DNA of 45,598 bases from Collybiopsis luxurians FD-317 M1 (lineage: Eukaryota; Basidiomycota; Agaricomycetes; Agaricales; Omphalotaceae): NCBI GenBank assembly GCA_000827265.1, contig KN834853.1:19366-64963 (forward strand), written 5' to 3'. Within the stretch, counting starts at the first letter, position 1; each line of letters begins with the position of its first letter. Of this stretch, positions 22,960 through 31,660 are shown piece by piece. A model generated the notes under the pieces. The model saw nothing but the letters and a program-made list of their open reading frames with translations, was not told the DNA's origin and ran no database searches. The position numbers were made by a program, and so were the translations under genes.

Positions 22960-24400
22960 AGGGCTGTCCTCATGCAAGTCCTGATGTTCTGTGCACATCA
23001 GCAACTCAAAATACTCCTATACCTTCCTCCACAGGCAATCCTCTTGACCCATTTCAGGTTTTCCACAAGCACATTACCTTCCCCCCTCCTCCTTCCCCTC
23101 TGCCTCCTCTGCCACATTCACCATCTCTCCAGTCCTCCACTCTAGCCCTTCCTATGACTCCTTTGCATGCTACTGCATCTCCTTGGGGTGGCCTTACATT
23201 CACAGCTCCCTCAAGGAATGCTAGATCCTCATCCTCTATTCTAAACAACCAACTCCAACCTCATGTTCTCACCAAAGATCACCTACATGCCTGGTTGTCT
23301 CCATACTCGATCGCTAAAAAATCTGATATCCTAACTAAAACTCCCACACATCTCCTCAGAAATGCCGAGCTTCTAGTTGGTGCAGGTATCACTAACCAAA
23401 TAAAATCAACCTACACTTTTGGGATCCTGCACTGGCAGCAATTTTGTGACTCTGAGAACATCCCAGAGGCCAACTGAATGCCAGCTTCAGACATTCTCTT
23501 AGTAGCACTATTTGTATATGGCTATCTGGCATTCAGACATGGCATGTCCTCAACCATGTGCCTTGGCCTAAGGACTCAGACTGGTTGAAGCTGGCACACC
23601 ACGCAGCTAATACTAAAGGCTCCCACTTGAGATGCCCCCCCGGGCACCCATTTCCCTCAATCACCTACTTGCTCTATGTAATGCCCTCAATTTTGAGGTC
23701 CCTTTCCACTGCACAGTTTGGGCAGTAGCCTTTATATGTTTTTGGAGCTGTTGCTGACTTGGTATCCCACTCAATGTACTTCCTTTCTGTTGCTGAGATC
23801 TAACAACTCTTTACAGGTGAACTGACTACCCCTTCTGCTTCAACCTTTGACCCAAAACTTCATGTTACTCACTCCGGCTCACTCTCCAACTACCTTATTC
23901 ACAATGAATGCTGACAGCTTAAATTCCATATCCCCTGGACCAAGACCACTAGGGAACTTGGAGCCGATGTTATCACTTCCAGCAATTTTGAGGCTTTATG
24001 CCCTTGCAATGCTCTTGAGCTCTATTGGTCCAAAAATACTGCAGTTCCTGATGGTTTCTCCCTTTTTAGCTACATCGATGACTCTGGAAAACCTCAGCAT
24101 ATGTTGAAGTCACACTTCCTTTCCTTTGTCAACCAAATCTGGTCCCAAGCAGGTCTGGACAAGATGTATGGTCATAGCTTTCATATTGGCAGCACTGTCA
24201 AACTCCTACTAGCAGGGGTCCCATCTCACATTGTTGCCACCATTGGCAGCTGGACCTCCCTGGCTTTCCTGATCTATTGGCATTGCCTTGAAGAGATTAT
24301 TCTCTCACAAGTTGCAGATGTTTACCATGAGAATTGGGACTGGGTTCAGAAGATTATGGAAAAATTTCGCACTGATACTAATCTCCATCTACGCCTCTCC
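22960..24400 (+). pseudogene. Ngaro tyrosine recombinase remnant
   Basis: A Ser/Pro-rich N-terminal region (about 22,990-23,230) is followed by the SAM-like core-binding part (STYTFGILHWQQFCDSENIPEAN) and a stop at 23,476. The catalytic C-terminus is at about 24,101-24,370: GHSFHIGSTVKLLLAGVP, then IGSWTSLAFLIYWHCLEEI. Family members have R-I-G in the first motif and W-R before the acidic residues; here both Arg are His (codon 24,182-24,184 in the first case). The nucleophile-region Tyr (LIYW) is still present. YR would integrate the circular DNA copy. The stops and the lost active-site Arg make it inactive. Confidence 0.72.
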
Positions 24401-24418
24401 TCATCTCTGGGTGGGAGC

Positions 24419-24526
24419 GCCAGGCCAAGCCCAGCCCAAAACCCATCTCTCTTTCATACACTTATATCATTTCTTCTCATTACTCATCTTCCTTTACACA
24501 CCTCAAAGATGACTTGCCTATCTTAT
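24419..24526 (+). repeat. Ngaro terminal repeat B1
   Basis: A 108-bp repeat starting GCCAGGCCAAGCCCAGCC and ending GCCTATCTTAT. It is nearly identical to B2 and directly abuts A2. Confidence 0.85.
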
Positions 24527-24654
24527 TCTGAGAGGAGTGTGTGAGCTTCTCATAGGATATGATAGGCCAAGGCAATGTGGGCTTTCAGGCACCTACAGGC
24601 ACTTAAGACTCCATACTGAACCCTCATCACTGTATACAGCTCAATTTCTTTGTG
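24527..24654 (+). repeat. Ngaro terminal repeat A2
   Basis: A 128-bp repeat starting TCTGAGAGGAGTG. It is a close match to A1 except for a four-base gap and scattered substitutions, and follows B1 with no spacer. Confidence 0.85.
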
Positions 24655-24750
24655 CCCACCCATCCACCCATTTACTTCCTTTAGTGCCTTAAGTTCAAGG
24701 CACTCCAGGCTTTGCCCACTTCATTGTGTGCGTTTGTTGCCCACCCGTGT

Positions 24751-24858
24751 GCCAGGCCAAGCCCAGCCCAAAACCCATCTCTCTTCCATACACTTATATC
24801 ATTTCTTCTCATTACTCATCTTCCTTTACACACCTCAAAGATGACTTGCCTATCTTAT
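24751..24858 (+). repeat. Ngaro terminal repeat B2
   Basis: A 108-bp repeat nearly identical to B1 (one T/C difference is evident in CTCTTTC/CTCTTCC). It marks the right end of the element; the following CTTACAGTC differs from the sequence after B1. Confidence 0.85.
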
Positions 24859-25019
24859 CTTACAGTCAAGCATTTATTGTCCCAGTGCCAACTCCAAATA
24901 TCATGTGCTCTCCAGCTGATTCATCCTCTGTCCAACCATCCAACTGTTATCAATGTCCCCCAGTATTAGTTCACTCAACCTTGACTTAACATCATAACTC
25001 AGAACCTCTGAGTGTTTCA

Positions 25020-25522
25020 AGCCTGTAGGGTATGTTGATGCCAACTGGGCCAGCAACAGATCAACACAGAAGTCAATGTCAGGATATATCTTTGTGGTGA
25101 ATGGATCTCCTGTCTCATGGTCATCAAAGCATCAGAAAGCAGTGTCAGAAAGCAGTGGCTCTCTCATCTACCAAGTCAGAATATATATCTCTGTCAAGAG
25201 GGGTACAACAGGCATTGTGGACGAGAAGTTGGTTAGATGAGATAGAGCTTGGGCTGGGAGATGAACTGTTTGACCTGTTCTGTGACAACTTAGGGGCAGT
25301 CAGCTTATTGGAAACAATGAAGGCCCATAACCTTTCCAAACATATTGATATTTGGTACCACTTTATCTGTGATGTGGTAGCTCATTGTCTTGTGGTGGTT
25401 CACCCTATTGACAGCTCTCAGAACCTTGCTGATATTATGACAAAGTCTCTATCCAAGGACAAGCATCACCAGATTGTATCTGCATTGGGCCTAAACTGGT
25501 TCTATCAGGACACCAGGGGGAG
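25020..25522 (+). pseudogene. Copia RNase H 3' fragment, frameshifted
   Basis: The fragment encodes the end of a Ty1/Copia polyprotein: GYVDANWASNRSTQKSMSGY, then SSTKSEYISLSRGVQQALW, CDNLGAVSLLE, LSKHIDIWYHF and DIMTKSLSKDKH. A 13-bp direct duplication (25,133-25,145 and 25,146-25,158) shifts the frame between the first two parts. The upstream polyprotein is missing, so this is a 5'-truncated copy. It differs in sequence from the Copia element at 42-45 kb and is followed immediately by its own LTR. Confidence 0.75.
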
Positions 25523-25885
25523 TGTTAGATCTGATGCATAGACATGTAGGAACATGTGACCATTGTGTGTAGGTGTCCTGCATGTTTGATCTTCTTGTTT
25601 TTACTTCTGCCTCCATTTGTTATTCTTCCCCTGTTTCACTATAGTTCTTCCTATTCATTTTACATGTCTGCCTTTGGAAATCTCTATTTATATTCCCTGT
25701 TTTAGTAGAACCCCCTCAGAATTTCTCCTATGTTCTGAGGGTACATTGCTATTCTATTTGTCTCTCTTCTATATACTGATCTATCTATAGTCCTTGTGTA
25801 CTTATGTAGAACTATAGGTAGCTAATGAGAACTTCTCCTACATTCTGAGGTCCTTGTGTACTTACATAGAACTATAGGTTTAACA
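25523..25885 (+). repeat. 3' LTR of the truncated Copia element
   Basis: The LTR starts TGTTAGATCTGATGC right after a purine-rich tract (CAGGGGGAG) and ends GGTTTAACA, giving TG...CA ends with short inverted termini (TGTTA/TAACA). Inside, a stretch starting TCCTTGTGTACTTA recurs exactly 60 bp apart (25,791 and 25,851). The 5' LTR and target duplication are not in the window. Confidence 0.65.
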
Positions 25886-26974
25886 TCCCATGCAGTATAG
25901 CACTCACTTTACATTTAAACTTGCAGATGTTTTCCATCTTTCAGTCCATTCACTGTTCATCTGACATATTCTTAAGGAAACCAGAAGGCCAGTAGGCCAG
26001 AGGATTGAGTGGGAAAGCAAGTGGCTACAGCAACGGCAAGGCTGTATATATTCAAGCAGAATTTGTGTATAATATGTTGTAGGGAATTTCGAACTGTACT
26101 GCATTTGGTGGATTGTCGGCGACGGAAGCGAGCTGCCGACAGCACGATCGCATAGTCACGTGTTTCATCTCGGCACTATCTCCGAACGAATTTCAGAAAA
26201 TTTGCCGGCTGCAAATACGCTCTATTATGAGGTTAGCAATTCAGTCTTGTCACATCATGGTCGGAGCCTATTTAATGGACGTTTGACAAGTTCCCAGGGC
26301 AGTACGCATGATTGTTTGATAAAGCTCTAGGACACAAATTCTGGGCAGTCATCTCTTTAGAACCTTCTTTTTTTGTTAATTACGGAGTTGTACTGCTCCG
26401 TACAACCAGCTTTGACCATTTTCTTATCGAGTACTCACTCAACTCTCTTTACTTCCATCCACGTTACTGGCTTACATACTAACTGTACAGTACCTACGAT
26501 ATAGCGCCGACTCTGTACACCGCTCACCTCAGTTGTTTGTTTGTATATCAACTAAGGTGAGCCATAGTATTTTACCTTAGTACCTACCGAGGCTGACACG
26601 TATATAGATACTTATCGTCTAACATCTTCATTTTCAACATCAGCATCCACCGTATATTTCCCTCGAGAAAATTTCTTTGATTATCTGATTATTAAAGACC
26701 CTGCAATCTCGCCCAATAGGTGCAAACAGAGTGGTAATGTAACGACCTAAACACGACTATGGAACCACCTTGTACGGTGTTCCTCCTTCAAGGAAAGACG
26801 AACCACTACATGTCCACCGATTGTGACAGCGGAAGTAGTTTTAGAACAGGCCGAAGAAGAAGCTGGAATTGCCCTCCGGGAAAGGAAGAGGATGACTACA
26901 CACAAGAAGACCACCAAAGATAAATGGAGAGGATGTGCCCAAAGCAATGGATACATATCACTGGCCAACACTAG
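25886..26974. other. Intergenic, no recognised gene
   Basis: About 1.1 kb with only short ORFs on both strands and no recognisable motif. It lies downstream of the minus-strand membrane/coiled-coil gene and of the Copia LTR. Confidence 0.4.
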
Positions 26975-28167
26975 TTACAAGGAAATTCTCCAAGTCATTC
27001 TTCCAAGGCTAAGCTCGGCACCCTTCACCAAAATTTCCACAGGAATTTGACCAGCGCCTACATTCAGGTCTGAAGTTCGCGAAGTCAACTCCCCTATGTC
27101 TTCCACAACTGCTCGAAGGGCGAGGAGGGTGAAAACTACTTGGTCGAGGACCAATTTATGACAATCGGTCAGCCAAATAAGTAATTCGAAGTGATCGTTC
27201 AACTTTTTGAGCGTATTCTGGTTTCCACCAAACTTCGTCCATATATGAGACAATAAAGCTGACCTCGTGGCAGAGATTGCAAGATCTTCTCTAGAAATGA
27301 TGTCTTGAAGTTCCACCAAATACCCTTGCAAAATTTCGAGCTGAGCAAATTGATGGTTGGCCTGGGCAGTAATATCTTCGACACTGGTTGAAAGAGCGGC
27401 CATTGCAGCAGTGAAAGTATCGAGAGCACTGTTGCTTCTCTTCCTGTGAGGATAATAATTTGGGAGAATGGTGGTTAAAACTGATGTGGCACTGATTGTG
27501 GCAATTGATTGTGCAGTGTGAAGATTTATGGCTAATACTCTAAAATGCGCTTGTGAGTGCCAATGGGGATATGAATGATAGTGCGTACTGGTCTGTTGCG
27601 CCTGCAATTTTAGCACTGAGTACTTGGAGGCCCTGCTCAGTTTGGCGCGCATCTTCGGCAAAGTTGTTCAAACATTCAACTACAAGAGTAAGACAATGTC
27701 TGTTGAACGAGACGCCAATACATACGAAATGATTCTCTGTGATAAAAATGGCTGAATTTTACAGAGCCAACTAGATCCAAGGTTGCCATTTCGGCTTTCT
27801 TGATCTCCTGAGCCAACCATATTCTGTTGTCCAAGCCGCTACGATTATGGAAATGAGGCTCATGTGCGGCTCCACCAATTTGCTCCGAACTGCCTAGCAG
27901 GGGCCCCAGCTCAAGGAGAATTTGAAAATGTGGAGGTTCGTTCCGAGAGACACCAGAGGTAGTTGTTTGAGGAAGTGCAACCAAACGATCGGAGCAAGGA
28001 AAGAGTAAGTAGGTAAGCAAAACTGCGACCAAAAACAACCATGGGAAGAACAAGGGCCTGCACAGCAGACAGCTTCCCAACTGATCCATGAGTTGAATCG
28101 CCAGTTTTGCCATAAACAGTATGATTCGGTAAAGGTAGGCCAATGCATCTAAGACGCGCTGAGACAT
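26975..28167 (-). CDS. Membrane-anchored helical protein of an Agaricomycete family, intact
   Basis: Three exons (28,167-27,726, 27,679-27,589 and 27,539-26,975) join in frame through introns of 46 and 49 nt, giving 365 residues. The N-terminus is helical and is followed by a clear membrane segment at about residues 38-58 (FFPWLFLVAVLLTYLLF). The rest is almost entirely helical with conserved-looking blocks: EIKKAEMATLDL, ALDTFTAAMAALSTSV, LQDIISREDLAISATRSALL, WTKFGGNQNTLKKLNDH and GQIPVEILVKGAELSLGR. I recall this pattern from an abundant uncharacterised Agaricomycete family, but no function is established and none is inferred. No stop or frameshift is seen, so this is one of the better-preserved genes in the window. 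Confidence 0.7.
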
Positions 28168-28875
28168 ATCAGAAATTAAAATTAGTCTTTCGAATCATAC
28201 CCCGATTAGAGCGACATTTACCCTTCTATCAAATTTGAGTAGCATGGTTTGGATGAATTGCGGTCGCAGCAGTAGAAGTTATAGTCGAAGTTTTGCTGAC
28301 TCGGAGAAGGGCAAACATGCAGCTTAAGTAGGAATCTAATGCGCCTACTGTAGACCTACCTACTGGAATGACGTTAGAGGAAGAGCTGCCTCAGCATAAT
28401 ATCACTGAGTCATTTGTGCATTCATCGAACACAATAAGAGGAAATAAAGTGCACCTGGCTGTGATTAGTACAGCGACGAAGTGATGGTAGTGTAGGAAAC
28501 ATGTATGATTATCTGAAATTTTCGACCTTTTTTTTGTTCCTTCTTTGTGGGAAGTACAATAGTAAATGGGGCAACCGTAAAACTTGTTTGCATGGGATTA
28601 CTGATTACATGTGTTAGATATCAATACTTTTTGTGATTACCGCAAACACGAGCCATTTTATGATTACCGAACACAAACAAACCATCGAACGAACGCGAAG
28701 CCAAAGGGATAACCAACGACAATAGAAAAAAAACAAAGAAGTGGGTCTTTACTTCATGTCAATGATGAAAAACAAAAAAAAAAAACAAGAAAAAAATACG
28801 AATCTGACAGTCTTCCAAGAGCCACTAAAAAGGGTTTTAAGTGTATGCCCGTACGAGACTCGAATCACCTATCTG
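28168..28875. promoter_or_regulatory. Divergent intergenic region
   Basis: About 700 bp lie between the minus-strand membrane/coiled-coil gene and the plus-strand WD40 gene, so it should hold both promoters. A-rich runs occur at about 28,724-28,738 and 28,768-28,795, close upstream of the WD40 start. No named site was recognised. Confidence 0.35.
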
Positions 28876-30398
28876 ATGGCCAAACATTCCTCCTTTCGTC
28901 TCTATTCCTTCAAGGATCGCTTCAAGCAGAACAGATACAGCTTAGCTGCAAAACTGAGGGGGCATCTTGGAGCAGTGCTCTGCCTTTCTGCTACCGAGGA
29001 TGGCAGTCTTCTAGCGAGTGGAGGTAAGAGCCTGCTCGGATCAGGACAGTCGCGGTAGATGTCTGATAATGTGCAGGTATCGATGGACTGTGAATCTGGG
29101 ACCTGAGAACTAGAAACCAACTAAAAACACCTAGTGCGGCCGGTTCCCATGGAGCAACTACCGCTGTGACATGGGTCAGTTGTTCTGATGACCCTGACGA
29201 TGCAGTTTTCTTTGGAACGCAGTCAGGTTCCCTAGTATGCTGGAGGCAGCTTCCTGGAACGTCCAACACAACGGTGAGTCTGACCGCGTATTCATATTAT
29301 TTTTTAACGCTCATCCCCAGGCTTTCGAGGAGAAGTTTGACATGCTACTCGCAGGTTCCAGTGAAATAACCGATATTGTCTTCGATAACACAACCAGCCA
29401 ACTTGCTGTCTGCAACCGTACCGGAGCCGTTCAACTCTATAGCATAAATGGTGATATGAGACTTGACGTCTTGTTTTCAATTGCTATGCAAGAAATGGTA
29501 CCCAGAAATATTGCATTTTGCAGGGGCGGCGACAGAAAGCTCTTAGTATTTAGTATGTATAATGGAGCTGTGTGAGTTCATCTTTGCCAGTCGAGAGTCA
29601 TTATTGACACTTTGTTTAGGCATGAGTTGCATTCGGACGGCACTTCTCATTGCCTGGTCGAAGGAGCAGGGACTATGTGAGTCAAAACAAGGCATATAAA
29701 GCTGCATATACCCACTCTTCCTGGCTGACTCGTTGATCAGAGGAAGTGCCGCTGTGGACATAGTGAAGAGTCGATATGTTATTGATGATCCATCGCAAGG
29801 AATAGCACTCTTTTGTCTCGATGGAGGTCGCCTTAAAACCTTCCCTATCAAGGAAACTAAAGGCTGGAGGCCTCGTCAGGTCGCCTTCGCAGATGCATGT
29901 AGAGATGTAGTCAGTGGTAGTGATCATGGCGTGGTCTATGTATTTGATAGAAGAAGCGGGGAAACCTTGGATGAACTTACTGTAGGGTCTGATAGCTGGG
30001 TGCAAACTGTTTCAGTGAGACTTTGTCGTTCGATTTGCGACCTTGTACTGATATATCTCGAAACAGACTATTGAATGTCAGGCTCATTCATCGATAGTGG
30101 CAGCTCAATCTGGGAATGTAGAGGGCAAAAATGATATCTACATCTGGACAAAGCGAAACACAGAACAGCATAGAAGAGAGGATGGCTTGGCGTGTGGGTA
30201 TCTTCAAAAACTACTGCAAATAATCATGATCGCGGCAACTGTAGCTTTCATTGTTCAGAATGGGTAGGTACACTCCTTTTGGATCATCCCAATAACTGAT
30301 AAGATCAATGCAGTGGGATGTGGGGCTCCTTTCAACCATTTTGGGTCGAGCAAGAAAAAAAGGTGACTGCTCACAGTTCCATATGCTTCAGGAAGTAA
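28876..30398 (+). pseudogene. WD40-repeat protein with one in-frame TGA
   Basis: Seven exons (28,876-29,023, 29,077-29,273, 29,321-29,571, 29,620-29,676, 29,741-30,014, 30,067-30,263 and 30,314-30,398) join in frame with GT-AG introns. WD40-type blades are visible: LRGHLGAVLCLSATEDGSLLASGG, then IWDLRTR, VFFGTQSGSLVCWRQ, LAVCNRTGAVQLYSI and VVSGSDHGVVYVFDRRSGE. A hydrophobic segment (IIMIAATVAFIVQNG) near the C-terminus suggests a membrane anchor. This layout matches a multicopy basidiomycete WD40 family of unknown role. The frame has a single TGA at 29,091-29,093, directly before IWDL, where family members usually have a basic residue; CGA to TGA is the simplest explanation. Everything else is intact, so inactivation looks recent, or the stop is a polymorphism or error. 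Confidence 0.65.
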
Positions 30399-31266
30399 AG
30401 AACGCTGCCATAATTTACTTGATTGAGATATCTTCCAGTATAGTTAGCGAGATGGGAAGTAGCAAACAAATAGAAGATAAGAGTAAACGGTGGCTATGCC
30501 ATTGACAACTGCGAGAAGTTCAGTCCATACTGCACTTCATAACTACATCTGCGTAGTTACGGCAGCGTTCAAATAACGCTACTCGAGAAGCTGAGGTCAT
30601 CTCCGTTTGTGAGCGGAACAGCCTCTCCTACTCTGAAGATGGATCAAATGAGTAAGACTGTTGAGACGCGTATCAGAGTATTTCATCTAGGTTTGCGTGC
30701 CAGGAGAAGCAGAACATTTGACAAGTCCTCCATGAATCTGACTTGCGGTGTCCGGGCAATTGGCGGCCCGTTCCTTCACCTCTTCCTGTCTCGTCAATAT
30801 TCTGCTACTACTTAATGGGAAGACTTTGGTTATCGATCAGCAGGGTCGATTAGTGCAGTAACAATCAAATGGCAGAAAGAGCGATTAGAACTTAGAAAGA
30901 AAAACAGCAGAAGGGCAAAGGGCACGAACCGAGCAAGTTGCGAGGGACATGCTACTGCGTAGAGTAGAACATCATGGTCTTGGATCTGAAAGTAAGCCTG
31001 GGTTCCTCTCTACTTTCCCAAAACTCACCAGTTCTACTGTTTGATCCTGTCATTCGCCCTTTCAAATGTAAACTCGAATCTCGAATCCGATTCCAGCGCC
31101 GTCGAAAATTTAGCACTTGAGGTTGAAGAAACTGCCCTACTCTCAATCGAAAAAGAAGAGGCGGAAGCGTTAAAGTATAAACTGCCAGACTCTTGCCCAG
31201 CATCATTGACACCGACATATACGCAGAGCGGAGATCCGAGATATTTGCAGGGTGTTAAATTGCGAA
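30399..31266. other. No established gene upstream of the photolyase relic
   Basis: An ORF from 31,041 leads in frame into the photolyase-like segment. Its first part (LALEVEETALLSIEKEEAEAL) is charged and helical and does not match photolyase, so its origin is unclear. The rest shows no recognisable motif. Confidence 0.3.
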
Positions 31267-31660
31267 CGTGCTGGGAAATGCCTTTCTTTTGCCATTTCAG
31301 TTCATTTGGTACTGACATGAAGAGGTGGAAGGAAGGAAACACCAAAGTTCCCGCCGTCAATGCTGCAACAAGATGTATCAAGGAAATGGACTAGGTGTGT
31401 TTATCACCAAAGATCTTATGATTGATCGTAGATGGAGGAGAGGGTAGTTAAATTTATACTGACCACGATCTTCAATATTCACTCACCTTTAGTATTTTGC
31501 AGACCAGCTCATCGACGGAGATCTCGCATCGAACGACGGAGGCTGGCAATGGACCTTGAGTACCGGCGTGGATCATTCCCCCTAAGCTGTCTGTTCACCT
31601 TCTTCTCGCTGGGATTAATGCTCTGGGTATTTCAGATACTTCCGAATCTTTGCTTGCAGT
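31267..31660 (+). pseudogene. DNA photolyase/cryptochrome relic
   Basis: Three pieces in the right order match the C-terminal, FAD-binding half of photolyases. They are RWKEGNTKVPAVNAATRCIKEM (about 31,322-31,388), where the family has W-x-x-G-x-T-G-x-P-x-V-D-A; KDLMIDRRWREG (about 31,410-31,445); and, after a plausible intron ending TTTGCAG at 31,502, [20 protein letters not shown] follows at about 31,640. The family uses this region to bind FAD and repair UV-damaged DNA or to sense light. The catalytic stretch between the first two pieces is corrupted by stops (TAG after EMD), the VDA aspartate reads Asn, and the N-terminal half is absent. This is a truncated dead copy, not a working gene. 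Confidence 0.6.

Larger units (their letters stand above)
19332..24858 (+). mobile_element. Ngaro-like tyrosine-recombinase retrotransposon, full length but decayed
   Basis: The element is about 5.5 kb and shows the full split-direct-repeat layout: A1 (19,332-19,463), coding region, B1 (24,419-24,526), A2 (24,527-24,654), a spacer, and B2 (24,751-24,858). Coding remnants follow the order gag with zinc knuckle, reverse transcriptase, RNase H, then tyrosine recombinase. No separate methyltransferase domain was seen between RNase H and YR, which with the split direct repeats points to the Ngaro group rather than DIRS1 or PAT. Such elements are thought to integrate by recombinase from a circular DNA and leave no target duplication. 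None is evident: the flanks read CAGAAAATAAT on the left and CTTACAGTC on the right. Several stops, frameshifts and active-site changes make this copy inactive. Confidence 0.85.

Noticed and set aside
29091..29093. TGA in the WD40 gene as selenocysteine
   Set aside because: The position is not a catalytic Cys, selenoproteins are essentially absent from most fungi, and an Arg codon transition explains it.
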